In this document: piece by piece, positions 1 through 7,595 of the stretch
Numbering within the stretch: the stretch's first letter is position 1
Layout of the letters: every line of letters starts with the position of its first letter
Origin: Clostridiales bacterium
GTDB taxonomy: Bacteria > Bacillota > Peptococcia > Peptococcales > Peptococcaceae
Assembly (NCBI GenBank): GCA_003343815.1
Contig: QAKL01000007.1
Span: 1-11,011, forward strand
DNA length: 11,011 nucleotides
Direction of reading: 5' to 3'
Notes under the pieces: generated by a model
The model's database searches: none
Told to the model about the DNA's origin: nothing
What the model saw: the letters and a program-made list of their open reading frames with translations, nothing else
Made by a program: the position numbers and the translations under genes

Positions 1-681
1 GACGAAGCCCATGCCGAGGAAGTCATCAAAGCCATGGAGCCGTTAATCAAATATTGGTGCCGTTCGCAGTGCTATATTCCCCGTGAAAAAGAGGATATGC
101 TGCAGGTAGCGCGGATCGCGGTTTTTGACGCGCTGAGACGGTTCGAACCGGATAAAGGCATTCGTTTTAAAACCTATGCCTACCGCACAGTCAGCGGCAA
201 ATTGATGAATTATTACCGCGATAACGTCTGGCAGGTGTCCGTACCGCGCAAATATCGGGAGTTGGCGCCGCTTATCAACAAAGCGGAAAGCGAATTTCTG
301 CAAAAAAACGGCCGTGAGGCCAAAGCCGATGATTTGCGCGATTTTTTAAACGCCGACGAGGAGTTTTTAAAAGAAACCAAAGCGGCGCAAAACGCTATGC
401 AGGCGGTGCCGTTATTCGCAGGCAATGACGATGAAGCGGATTTAAGCAGTATATTAGGAAACGAGGATCAAAATCTGCTGGATTTTGAGTCGCGCGAGGA
501 TTTGAAAAAAGCGATGGCAGATTTGGATGAAATCGAGCGCAAGATTATTTACTATCGTTATTTTGCGGAATGGACGCAGAAAAAAGTCGGCGAGGAGTTA
601 AATCTGACGCAGATGCAGGTCTCCCGTGCCGAAAGACGGGCATTGGCAAAATTGAGAGCAACAGTGAATATTTCCGAATAA
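1..681 (+). CDS. Sigma-70 family RNA polymerase sigma factor, SigB/SigF/SigG type (5' truncated)
   Basis: This is an RNA polymerase sigma factor that directs core polymerase to a subset of promoters. The reading frame is open from the first base of the window, and sigma region 2 is already under way, so the true start probably lies upstream. An ATG at 34 is in frame but would remove part of region 2.1. Counting from the first codon, residues about 10-75 form region 2 (EDMLQVARIAVFDALRRFEP, then KGIRFKTYAYRT). Next is a region 3 opening with VPRKYRELAPLI, which is typical of the SigB/F/G subgroup. At the C-terminus, residues about 170-222 form a region 4 helix-turn-helix (TQKKVGEELNLTQMQVSRAE, then RALAKLR). 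No anti-sigma gene is visible, but it could lie upstream. Whether this is a general-stress or a sporulation-type factor cannot be decided. No clear terminator follows it, so read-through into the next operon is possible. The family call is firm and the subgroup likely. Confidence 0.85.
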   Translation, partial: DEAHAEEVIKAMEPLIKYWCRSQCYIPREKEDMLQVARIAVFDALRRFEPDKGIRFKTYAYRTVSGKLMNYYRDNVWQVSVPRKYRELAPLINKAESEFLQKNGREAKADDLRDFLNADEEFLKETKAAQNAMQAVPLFAGNDDEADLSSILGNEDQNLLDFESREDLKKAMADLDEIERKIIYYRYFAEWTQKKVGEELNLTQMQVSRAERRALAKLRATVNISE

Positions 682-811
682 AGTCGAAAATGAGGATTTC
701 GGAGAAAAAAATAGGACGTTATAGTTATAAAATAAGCCCTGACTATGCGTGCTATAAAATATCCGAAAAAAATATCGAAAAATTTCGCGAAAAAATTACA
801 AGAAATATCTG

Positions 812-838
812 TTGAAAATGAAAGTTTTCTGCTATAAT
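812..838 (+). promoter_or_regulatory. Promoter of the resB-ccsA-dsr operon
   Basis: A perfect TATAAT lies at 833-838, preceded by TGC (830-832), which makes an extended -10. The upstream -35 candidates are TTGAAA at 812-817 (15-nt spacer) or TGTTGA at 810-815 (17-nt spacer). An A-rich tract at about 762-800 could act as an UP element. Transcription would start near 845, giving a leader of about 35 nt before resB. It is the only good promoter seen between the sigma gene and the terminator after dsrM. The rest of the 682-879 gap is AT-rich and holds no gene that I can support. Confidence 0.72.
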
Positions 839-879
839 AGATTGGATATTGAGGAAAGCAGTTTAGGCGGAGGATGTAA

Positions 880-2025
880 ATGAGCAAAATTTTACGCTTT
901 TTAGCTTCATTAAAATTAGCGGTCTACATTATCGCGGCGATGGCTGGCCTATGTGTGGTCGCGGCGCTTTACGGCGACGACAGTATCTATAGCAGTTGGA
1001 TGCTCAGGCTTTTGATGGCGACATTTTGGCTCAATTTATTTTGCTGCACCGTGCTTCATATGCCGCGCGTTTGGCGTATGTTTCGTAAAAATGCCGCAAG
1101 CGCAAAAGCAGAGGCAGGCTTTAGCGAATTGGCCGATACTGCCGATATTTCTGCCGATACTATGCAAAAAAAAGTAAAAAAACTTGGTCTTACCGTGCAG
1201 ACGGCGCAGGAGGAGAATGCGGAGGTTATCTTTGCTCACAAAGGCAAATTAAGCTTAATCGCCCCGCAGGTGCTTCATGTCGCTATTTTGACTATTTTAA
1301 TTGGGGCGCTCTTAACCTCGATGGGGGTAAAAGGCGCGGTTATTTGCACCGATAATCAAATAACTGACATGCCCCGTGCCGTAGCCGAAAAAATCGGCGA
1401 TGATTACGAGATTTACGTCAACAGCTTTAAGACGATTTATGATGCTGGCGGCGCAGTCGATAACTGGGAAACTGATTTGGAAATCAGAAAGGGCGGCGAA
1501 ACTGTGGCCTCGGGTATCGCCAGTGTGAACCACCCATTAGAGTATAAGAATTTAAGCATTTATCAAAATTCCTATAAATATCAGTATTTGGTTACCGTTG
1601 AGGGGATAAATGACCAAGTAGACGGCACTTACTCACTGCCGGATAATATGCAGATTAATATTACCGATGATTTGATCTTGGCTGCTCACGGTTACGGTGA
1701 GGACGGGGTGCTTTTGTACACCAATTATCAAGGTGAGGAAGTAACCTACAGCTTGGGCTTAAATCAAACTATGATTTATCGGGATAATATTTTGCTGAGC
1801 TACTGGGGCGAGAATAATTACACTATTTTGCAGGTAAAATACGCTCCCGGAACTAAAGTCGTCTTTGCAGGCTTTATTTTGGCTGTTTTGGCTTCGATGC
1901 TTTTCTGGTGCGGATGCTATCGGGAGCTTTATTTGCGCAAAGCTGTGGGAGGTAATTGGCAATATCGCATTTATTGCAAAAATCCAGAGTTGGCAGAAAA
2001 ACTGCGTCAAGAGATAGAAAATTAA
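880..2025 (+). CDS. resB: ResB/CcsB, cytochrome c maturation protein (System II)
   Basis: ResB (Ccs1/CcsB) is one half of the System II cytochrome c synthase. With CcsA it moves heme across the membrane and attaches it to CXXCH motifs of apocytochromes. The 381 residues show the family plan: two N-terminal membrane segments (about 8-30 and 38-60), a third at about 126-149 (LIAPQVLHVAILTILIGALL) containing the conserved histidine H133, a large soluble extracytoplasmic domain (about 150-325), and a last membrane segment at about 327-346 with a short cytoplasmic tail. The ATG is preceded by GGCGGAGG six bases upstream. It is the first gene of the operon, 17 bases before ccsA. The obvious client nearby is the triheme cytochrome DsrJ. 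No ResA or CcdA thiol-reduction partner is present in the window. Confidence 0.93.
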   Translation: MSKILRFLASLKLAVYIIAAMAGLCVVAALYGDDSIYSSWMLRLLMATFWLNLFCCTVLHMPRVWRMFRKNAASAKAEAGFSELADTADISADTMQKKVKKLGLTVQTAQEENAEVIFAHKGKLSLIAPQVLHVAILTILIGALLTSMGVKGAVICTDNQITDMPRAVAEKIGDDYEIYVNSFKTIYDAGGAVDNWETDLEIRKGGETVASGIASVNHPLEYKNLSIYQNSYKYQYLVTVEGINDQVDGTYSLPDNMQINITDDLILAAHGYGEDGVLLYTNYQGEEVTYSLGLNQTMIYRDNILLSYWGENNYTILQVKYAPGTKVVFAGFILAVLASMLFWCGCYRELYLRKAVGGNWQYRIYCKNPELAEKLRQEIEN

Positions 2026-2028
2026 TTT

Positions 2029-2045
2029 AGGGGGTGCTCTGATTG
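2029..2045 (+). promoter_or_regulatory. Ribosome binding site and TTG start of ccsA
   Basis: AGGGGGTG at 2029-2036 is followed by a 6-nt spacer and TTG at 2043. This spacing selects the TTG as the ccsA start. The next in-frame ATG codes for residue 12 of the protein, inside the first membrane segment, and has no ribosome site of its own. Confidence 0.75.
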
Positions 2046-2846
2046 GTTAATTTGCAAATTCCTCTTTTGTGGGCGATGTTGTGCTTGTATATCGGTGCCT
2101 TTGCTTTGTTTGTGCTTTATTTTTTAAATCAAAACGACAAAATCAGCAAAATCGCTTTAAATGTGGCTTCTGCGGCGGTTTTTATTAACGCTTGCTTGGT
2201 TGTTTTACGGGCGATTTTGATTAAGGGCTTGCCTTTAAATAACGGATTTGAGTTTGGACTGTGCTTTTCTTTGGCAGTAGGTGTGATTTATTTGATTTTG
2301 GCGTTTAAATTCAAGTTGCCGCAAATCGGAGCGTTTATCCTGCCGGTGGCTATCGGGTTGGGAGCGTGGCTTTTAAATGTCGATATGACGATTAATCCGC
2401 TCAATCCGGCTTTAAGAAGCTATTGGCTGTCGTTTCATGTAAGTGCGGCGGTAATTGCTTATGGTACTTTTGCTATTTCCTTTGGAATTTCGGTGGCGTA
2501 TTTGCTGCGGGACAGCGGTAAGCTGACGAGTCTGCCGGAGAAAAAGGTCTTAGATGAGGTTTCATATAAAATGGTTTTTGTCGGGATGCCGTTTTTGACA
2601 ATTATGCTCATTACCGGTGCGGTTTGGGCAGAATATGCATGGGGGACATTTTGGTCCTGGGATCCGAAAGAAACCTTTGCTTTAGTGACGTGGCTTGTTT
2701 ATGCGCTGTATCTGCATATTCGCCTGATGCGGGGCTGGCGCGGCAAAAGAACGGCAATATTAAGTGTCATTGGCTTTCTAACCGTAATATTCACTTTCTT
2801 TGGAGTGAGCTATCTTTTGCCGGGGCTGCACAGCTACTTATCCTGA
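2043..2846 (+). CDS. ccsA: CcsA/ResC, cytochrome c synthase heme-handling subunit
   Basis: CcsA (ResC) is the polytopic heme-handling subunit of the System II cytochrome c synthase and works as a complex with ResB. The signature WWD domain is intact: WGTFWSWDPKE at residues 200-210. Conserved histidines fit the family's heme ligands: H132 in a membrane segment (YWLSFHVSAA), H225 (LYLHIR) and H263 close to the C-terminus (LPGLHSYLS). About eight hydrophobic segments are visible. At 267 residues it is short for the family but has all the hallmark parts. It starts with TTG and lies 17 bases after resB and 21 bases before the next gene, so it is co-transcribed with both. The order resB-ccsA is the usual one for split System II genes. 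Confidence 0.95.
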   Translation: MVNLQIPLLWAMLCLYIGAFALFVLYFLNQNDKISKIALNVASAAVFINACLVVLRAILIKGLPLNNGFEFGLCFSLAVGVIYLILAFKFKLPQIGAFILPVAIGLGAWLLNVDMTINPLNPALRSYWLSFHVSAAVIAYGTFAISFGISVAYLLRDSGKLTSLPEKKVLDEVSYKMVFVGMPFLTIMLITGAVWAEYAWGTFWSWDPKETFALVTWLVYALYLHIRLMRGWRGKRTAILSVIGFLTVIFTFFGVSYLLPGLHSYLS

Positions 2847-2867
2847 TAAAGATAAGGAGGTGTAAAT

Positions 2868-3437
2868 ATGAAACAGGAGAAAATCGCTGTTTATCTGGAA
2901 AAATATCACGATACGCTGTTGGAAGAATGGTTTGAGTTGCTTATCAAATCCTATCCCGAGGAGAGCGTCAAATATTTCGAAAAGCATAAGAATGCTTTTA
3001 CTAATCCGGTAGGCAGTAATATCTATATGGCGATGGATCATATCCTGCGCGAGCTGGCAGGTGAGCGCGACGCCGATAAGATTTATACAGAGCTGCAGAT
3101 GATTTTAAAGATTCGGGCGGTTCAAGACATGAAAGCTTCGCAGGCAGTTTCGTTTATTATGGCGTTTAAGCCGCTTTTGGCGAAAGTGCTGGACAAAGAA
3201 ATCAAGCATGGCGAGATTACCTGGAGTGATTTGGAGGATTTTTACGGCTATGTAGATACGATCGCTTTACTCGGTCTTGATATTTACGTCGAAAGCCGTG
3301 AATTAATCTACAAACTTCGAATCGAGCAGATCAAGCAGACCAACGATATCTTGGAAAAAGCTAATCTGCTGAATGAAAAGGTGGATACTAGTACCTTTAT
3401 GAGGTGCAGTAACTATATAGAAAAAGAAGGAGAATAA
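2868..3437 (+). CDS. RsbRD N-terminal-domain protein, probable regulator of the dsr locus
   Basis: A soluble, mostly helical protein of 189 residues that matches the N-terminal domain found in RsbRD-type stressosome proteins. Seen here are a tryptophan in the first helix (EEWFELLIKSYP, residues 19-30), an FTNPVGSNIY stretch (44-53), the conserved core IRAVQDMKASQAVSFIMAF (82-100) and a last helix YVESRELIYKLRIEQIKQTN (140-159) that may form a coiled coil. There is no STAS domain, no kinase or phosphatase domain, and no membrane segment. It follows a near-perfect AAGGAGGTG at 2854-2862 with a 5-nt spacer, so it is likely well translated. It sits 21 bases after ccsA and 12 bases before dsrK. 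My recollection is that similar proteins occur next to dsrMKJOP in deltaproteobacterial sulfate reducers. The domain call is good; the role (sensor, adaptor or assembly factor for the Dsr complex) is inference. Confidence 0.84.
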   Translation: MKQEKIAVYLEKYHDTLLEEWFELLIKSYPEESVKYFEKHKNAFTNPVGSNIYMAMDHILRELAGERDADKIYTELQMILKIRAVQDMKASQAVSFIMAFKPLLAKVLDKEIKHGEITWSDLEDFYGYVDTIALLGLDIYVESRELIYKLRIEQIKQTNDILEKANLLNEKVDTSTFMRCSNYIEKEGE

Positions 3438-3449
3438 AGGGGTGTTATT

Positions 3450-5060
3450 ATGGCAAAACTTGCAAAGCCAGCAGATTTGTTAAAGATCAACTATAAGCCG
3501 CCGATGACCAGTTGGATGGATACTCCGGTTGAGTTCAGACCCGGTACTTTTAGTTACGCTTGCAAGCCTGAGAGTTTAAAAATAGTGGATATGCCTTATC
3601 CTCGCAACTGGCAGCCGACTGATGATGATTGGCAGCTGCCGGAAAACTGGAAAGAGATTATCCTCGATGGTCTGAGAGATCGCTTGGACAGATTCCGTTC
3701 TTTAAAATTATTTATGGACGTCTGCGTCCGCTGCGGAGCCTGTGCCGACAAATGTCATTTCTTCTTGGGCTCGGGCGATCCGAAAAACATGCCGGTCTTG
3801 CGTGCAGAGCTTTTGCGCTCGGTATATCGTAAGGAATATACTTTGGCCGGAAAATTGATGGCGAAAATGGTCGGCGCGCGCGAGCTGACTATTCCGGTGT
3901 TGAAAGAATGGTTCTACTATTTCTTCCAATGTACCGAATGTCGCCGTTGCTCTGTATTCTGCCCGTACGGTATTGATACCGCGGAGATTACGATGTTGGC
4001 GCGTGAATTACTGGGATTATTAGGCTTGAGCATCGACTGGATCATGGGTCCGGTTTCTGCCTGCTACATGAAAGGTAATCACTTGGGCATCCAGCCGCAT
4101 GGTATTGTCGACTCTTTTGATATGATCAACGACGATATCGAGGATATTACCGGCGTGCGCTTGGATTTATCCTACAACAGAAAAGGCGCGGAAATTCTTT
4201 ACGTTCCGCCGTCAGGCGACGTTTTCGCTACTCCCGGTACCTACAGCTTGATGGGACAATTAATGATGTTCCACGAATTAGGCTTAGACTATACCTTGAG
4301 TACCTACAACTCCGAGGGTGGTAACTTTGGTTTGTTTACCTCCAACGAAATGATGAAACGCTTAAATGCGAAAATTTACGCCGAAGCTAAACGTTTAGGT
4401 GTTAAATTCATTATCGGCGGTGAGTGCGGTCATATGTGGCGCGTTATCAACCAGTACATGGATACGATGAACGGTCCTGCTCCGGACAATCTGGAGGTTC
4501 CCGTAAGCCCCATTACCGGTACGGTCTTTAATAACGCTGCCGGCACTAAAATGATTCACGTTTGTGAATTTACGGCGGACTTACTGCGCCATGATAAATT
4601 GAAATTGGATCCGAGCAGAAATAAAGGCATTGTTGCTACTTATCATGATTCCTGCAACCCATCCAGAGCTATGGGCTTGTTGGAAGAGCCGAGATATATC
4701 TTGGATCACTGCGTAGAGTGGCATGAAATGCCGGATGAAACTATTAAAGAGTATACCTTCTGCTGCGGCAGCGGTGCCGGGTTAGGTAACGATGAAAATA
4801 TGGAAATGCGTATGCGCGGCGGTTTCCCGAGAGCAAACGCTGTTAAATATGTCAAAGAAAAACACGGTGTCAATATGTTGGCTTGCGTCTGCGCAATCGA
4901 CAGAGCGACTCTGCCTACTTTGATGAATTACTGGAATCCAGGCGTCCAAGTCTGCGGCGTCCATGAATTGTTAGGCAATGCTTTGGTAATGACCGGCGAG
5001 AAAAAACGTGAAGAGAACTTGCGTTTTGAACCTCTGCCAAACTTGGAGGAGGATGAATAA
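3450..5060 (+). CDS. dsrK: DsrK, HdrD-like iron-sulfur subunit of the DsrMKJOP complex
   Basis: DsrK is the cytoplasmic-side catalytic subunit of DsrMKJOP, related to heterodisulfide reductase HdrD. It is thought to act on the DsrC trisulfide made by sulfite reductase, using electrons from DsrM. At 536 residues it has the expected family size. Two ferredoxin-type [4Fe-4S] motifs are complete: C92, C95, C98, C102 (CVRCGACADKC) and C161, C164, C167, C171 (CTECRRCSVFC). The C-terminal half has CCG-type cysteines: C326 (GGECGHMWR), C402 (HDSCNPSRAMG), the pair C438-C439 (FCCGSGAGLG), then C479 and C481 (ACVCAID). The last pair is C-x-C rather than the C-x-x-C of HdrB/HdrD; I cannot tell whether this is normal for DsrK. 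There is no membrane segment. Its stop overlaps the dsrJ start by one base (TAATG), which suggests translational coupling. Confidence 0.95.
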   Translation: MAKLAKPADLLKINYKPPMTSWMDTPVEFRPGTFSYACKPESLKIVDMPYPRNWQPTDDDWQLPENWKEIILDGLRDRLDRFRSLKLFMDVCVRCGACADKCHFFLGSGDPKNMPVLRAELLRSVYRKEYTLAGKLMAKMVGARELTIPVLKEWFYYFFQCTECRRCSVFCPYGIDTAEITMLARELLGLLGLSIDWIMGPVSACYMKGNHLGIQPHGIVDSFDMINDDIEDITGVRLDLSYNRKGAEILYVPPSGDVFATPGTYSLMGQLMMFHELGLDYTLSTYNSEGGNFGLFTSNEMMKRLNAKIYAEAKRLGVKFIIGGECGHMWRVINQYMDTMNGPAPDNLEVPVSPITGTVFNNAAGTKMIHVCEFTADLLRHDKLKLDPSRNKGIVATYHDSCNPSRAMGLLEEPRYILDHCVEWHEMPDETIKEYTFCCGSGAGLGNDENMEMRMRGGFPRANAVKYVKEKHGVNMLACVCAIDRATLPTLMNYWNPGVQVCGVHELLGNALVMTGEKKREENLRFEPLPNLEEDE

Positions 5061-5482
5061 TGTATAAACCAGCTAAAATTATTGTAGCATTAGTGATTTT
5101 TGCGGTCATCGTCAGCTTCCCCATCTGGCATAGTATCGGTAATGACAGCACCATTCCCGATGTAGAAATCAGCTTGGATACTCCGGTGATTAACGCTATG
5201 GGCGATGACGCTCACTGCATTTACGATGCCGATTATATGCGTGCGAACCATATGAAGATTTTAAAAGATTGGAAAGTTGAAGTCGTCCGCAACGGCAACC
5301 GCATGGTTGTTACCGAGGACGGTCAGGAATATTTGGCCAGCTTACAGAATACCTGCTTTGAGTGTCATTCCAATTATGAAGATTTCTGCTTAAAGTGCCA
5401 CGAGTACGCTAATGTAGATCCTTCCTGCTGGGAATGCCACGTCGAGCCGACTGTAGCCAGTGTAGTCAGTGAGGGGGTTTGA
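5060..5482 (+). CDS. dsrJ: DsrJ, triheme cytochrome c of the DsrMKJOP complex
   Basis: DsrJ is a small periplasmic cytochrome c anchored to the membrane that takes part in electron transfer on the outer face of the Dsr complex. The 140 residues hold one N-terminal hydrophobic segment (about 6-22, uncleaved anchor or signal) and three heme-binding motifs near the C-terminus: CFECH (99-103), CLKCH (110-114) and CWECH (123-127). Before them is the conserved stretch C53-I-Y-D-A-D-Y-M with NHM at 63-65. In studied DsrJ proteins a cysteine in this area is the proposed unusual heme ligand, and C53 is the candidate here. Three covalent hemes need the ResB/CcsA machinery encoded at the front of the same operon. 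The gene overlaps dsrK by one base and is followed almost at once by dsrO. Confidence 0.95.
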   Translation: MYKPAKIIVALVIFAVIVSFPIWHSIGNDSTIPDVEISLDTPVINAMGDDAHCIYDADYMRANHMKILKDWKVEVVRNGNRMVVTEDGQEYLASLQNTCFECHSNYEDFCLKCHEYANVDPSCWECHVEPTVASVVSEGV

Positions 5483-5487
5483 GCACA

Positions 5488-6267
5488 ATGGAAAAAATGA
5501 GCAGACGTAAATTCTTAAAATTAGGCACTTTATGTGCTGCCGGAGTTTCTGCTGCCGCTGTGGGTGTATCCTCCGCTGCTAACGCTTCAGCGCCAAAGGT
5601 TACTTACAAAAGAAACGACAATCGCCTGAAAGGCACTGCAATGGGCATGGTTATCGATATGCGTCAAATCGACGAAGAAAAAATCATGGAAATGCAGAAA
5701 GCCTGCCATGCGTTCCACAATGTACCGAATGTCGGCAATACTAAAAGCGAAGTTAAATGGATTTGGCCGGAAAAATATGAAAATTTGTTTGCCGGCGAAA
5801 CAACTGAGCGTTTGGCTGAAAAATTTGCCGATAAAGAATTCGTAGCTATTTGTAATCACTGCGAGTCTCCGGTCTGCGTCAGAGTATGCCCGACTAAAGC
5901 TACCTTTAAAAACGATCAGGGTATCGTCTTGATGGATATGCACCGCTGCATCGGCTGCCGTAACTGCATGGCTGCCTGCCCCTACGGTGCAAGAAGCTTT
6001 AACTTTGTTAATCCGCGCGATTATATTGACGAGATTAACCCGAGCTACCCGACCCGTATGAAAGGTGTAGTAGAAAAATGCAATTTCTGCGCCGAAAGAG
6101 TGGCTATCGGTCAATTACCTTTGTGCGTAGAGGCTTCCGGCGGAGCGATCGCTTTCGGCGATTTGAACGATCCGGAATCCAAAGTAAGCAAGCTTATCGC
6201 CGAAAACTTTACTTTACAGCGTAAAGTAAGCTTGGGCACTAAACCAAAAGTTTACTACATCGTCTAA
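5488..6267 (+). CDS. dsrO: DsrO, Tat-exported ferredoxin-like subunit of the DsrMKJOP complex
   Basis: DsrO is a periplasmic iron-sulfur protein that partners the membrane protein DsrP. The N-terminus has a Tat signal (SRRKFLKLG, then an alanine-rich hydrophobic run ending near ANASA). I chose ATG 5488 because GAGGGGG (5471-5477) lies 10 nt upstream. An in-frame TTG at 5479, overlapping the dsrJ stop, would add three residues but sits one base from that site. The ferredoxin motifs in order are CNHCESPVCVRVCP, CIGCRNCMAACP and CNFC followed by LCVEAS. The usual first motif is reduced to a single cysteine (KACHAFHNVP), and the last cysteine of the fourth motif is serine. Beyond the signal peptide there are exactly 12 cysteines, enough for three [4Fe-4S] clusters. 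The C-terminal AFGDLNDPES stretch and the YYIV end fit DsrO as I recall the family. Confidence 0.95.
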   Translation: MEKMSRRKFLKLGTLCAAGVSAAAVGVSSAANASAPKVTYKRNDNRLKGTAMGMVIDMRQIDEEKIMEMQKACHAFHNVPNVGNTKSEVKWIWPEKYENLFAGETTERLAEKFADKEFVAICNHCESPVCVRVCPTKATFKNDQGIVLMDMHRCIGCRNCMAACPYGARSFNFVNPRDYIDEINPSYPTRMKGVVEKCNFCAERVAIGQLPLCVEASGGAIAFGDLNDPESKVSKLIAENFTLQRKVSLGTKPKVYYIV

Positions 6268-6284
6268 GGGAGGGAGATTAAATA

Positions 6285-7559
6285 ATGATTGAAAAAGCAT
6301 TAGTCAAAAGAACCAGCAAATCATACTGGGCTTGGGTATTATTTTTAATCGCCCTCATTGCCGTAGGCTTTGCGGCTTATATGTATCAGATGACTCATGG
6401 TTTTGCTGTCACCGGTATGAGCCGGGATATTTCTTGGGGTATGTATATCGGTCACTTGACGTTCTTCGTCGGTGTGGCTGCCGGCGGTGTCATGATCGTA
6501 CTGCCGTATTATCTGCATAATGTCAAAGAGTTCGGCCGTATTACCGTAGTCGGTGAGTTCTTAGCTATTCCGGCGGTAATCATGGCGCTCTTATTCGTCG
6601 TAGTTGATATCGGCTCGCCGATGAAATTGTTTAACGTTTACATTTATGCGACTCCGCACTCCATGCTGTTTTGGGATTCGGTTGTTTTACCGAGCTATCT
6701 GTTGTTAAACTTGGTAGTAGGCTACTCCGTACTGCAGGCAGAAAATAAAGGTGTGCATTATAAGAAATGGGTTAAATGCTTGGCAATCCTCTCGATTCCT
6801 TTCGCATTTAGTATCCATATCGTTACCGCATTCCTGTACTCCGGTCTGCCGAGCCGTCATTATTTCTTGACCGCTATGCTGCCGGCGAAATTCTTGGCCA
6901 GTGCGTTTGCAACAGGTCCGAGCTTGATCATTTTGATCTGCTTCTTATTGAAAAAGCTCTGCGGCTTTGATGCCGGCTGGGCTGCTATCAAAAAATTGTC
7001 CGTAATTATCGCTTATGCGTACACAGCAACGATTTTTATGGTTTGCTGTGAGTTCTTTACGGCGTTTTATTCCAATGTACCGAGCCACAAAGCGGCATTG
7101 CAGTATTTGTTCTTCGGTTTGCACGGGCATAGACAGTTCGTACCGTTAATGATCATCTTTGTGATCTGCGTGGTCTTTGCTTTGTTCCTTTTGATCCCGC
7201 GTCAAAACAGAGAGAACAAGACTAAATTAGGCATCGCCTGTGCTTGTGTTTTTCTTTCGATGTACATTGAAAAAGGTTTGACCTTCATCATCGGCGGTTT
7301 GTCTGAGACTCCCTTTGGTGAAATCGCTCCTTACCATATGACTGCTGTAGAATTTCTTGTAATTGTCGGTATCTTTGCCATCGGCATTTTGATTGCGACT
7401 ATTTTGTTCAAATTAGTTGTCGTAGTAAAAAAAGACCGTGACGAAGGCGCTTTTGTCCAAGAAGACAGAGCCGGCTTAGCTATGAAATTAGTAACCGAGC
7501 ACGGCGTGTATGTCGATACTGTCGCGCGTGACAAAGACAGAGAAGATGACGAGGAATAA
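6285..7559 (+). CDS. dsrP: DsrP, NrfD-like integral membrane subunit
   Basis: DsrP is an NrfD/HmeB-type multi-pass membrane protein thought to exchange electrons with the quinone pool and pass them to or from DsrO. The 424 residues contain about ten hydrophobic segments (roughly 15-36, 54-77, 90-109, 123-149, 163-186, 200-223, 236-262, 285-304, 314-333 and 353-380). The family start is recognisable (SRDISWGMYIGHLTFFVGVA, residues 46-65). Charged or polar residues inside membrane segments, such as D108 and E256, fit a quinone or proton function, but that reading is inference. The C-terminal 40 residues are charged and cytoplasmic or peripheral. GGGAGGGAG at 6268-6276 is its ribosome site, 17 bases after dsrO. 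As in other Dsr operons, dsrP directly follows dsrO. Confidence 0.95.
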   Translation: MIEKALVKRTSKSYWAWVLFLIALIAVGFAAYMYQMTHGFAVTGMSRDISWGMYIGHLTFFVGVAAGGVMIVLPYYLHNVKEFGRITVVGEFLAIPAVIMALLFVVVDIGSPMKLFNVYIYATPHSMLFWDSVVLPSYLLLNLVVGYSVLQAENKGVHYKKWVKCLAILSIPFAFSIHIVTAFLYSGLPSRHYFLTAMLPAKFLASAFATGPSLIILICFLLKKLCGFDAGWAAIKKLSVIIAYAYTATIFMVCCEFFTAFYSNVPSHKAALQYLFFGLHGHRQFVPLMIIFVICVVFALFLLIPRQNRENKTKLGIACACVFLSMYIEKGLTFIIGGLSETPFGEIAPYHMTAVEFLVIVGIFAIGILIATILFKLVVVVKKDRDEGAFVQEDRAGLAMKLVTEHGVYVDTVARDKDREDDEE

Positions 7560-7595
7560 TTACAAGATAATTTACAGAAGAATGGAGGAAAAACG

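Noticed and set aside
673..703. Inverted repeat TCCGAA/TTCGGA after the sigma gene, considered as a terminator
   Set aside because: The stem is only 6 bp with a 19-base loop and is followed by A rather than T on the plus strand.
750..758. TGCTATAAA as a second promoter before resB
   Set aside because: The extended -10 looks fair, but no acceptable -35 is found at the right distance and a better promoter follows at 812-838.
783..792. TTTCGCGAAA palindrome upstream of the operon promoter
   Set aside because: It is a 10-bp palindrome inside A-rich sequence with no match to an operator I know, and is easily expected by chance.
570..815. Open frame of 81 codons overlapping the sigma factor end and running toward the resB promoter
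   Set aside because: It lies largely in another frame of the sigma gene, then in low-complexity A-rich sequence, and it has no ribosome site and no recognisable protein features.
5479..5487. TTG at 5479 as the dsrO start, overlapping the dsrJ stop
   Set aside because: It sits only one base after the GAGGGGG ribosome site; ATG 5488 has workable spacing and keeps the whole Tat signal.
5587..6114. Minus-strand open frame of 175 codons within dsrO
   Set aside because: It is the antisense of a clearly conserved ferredoxin gene, with no ribosome site or family resemblance.
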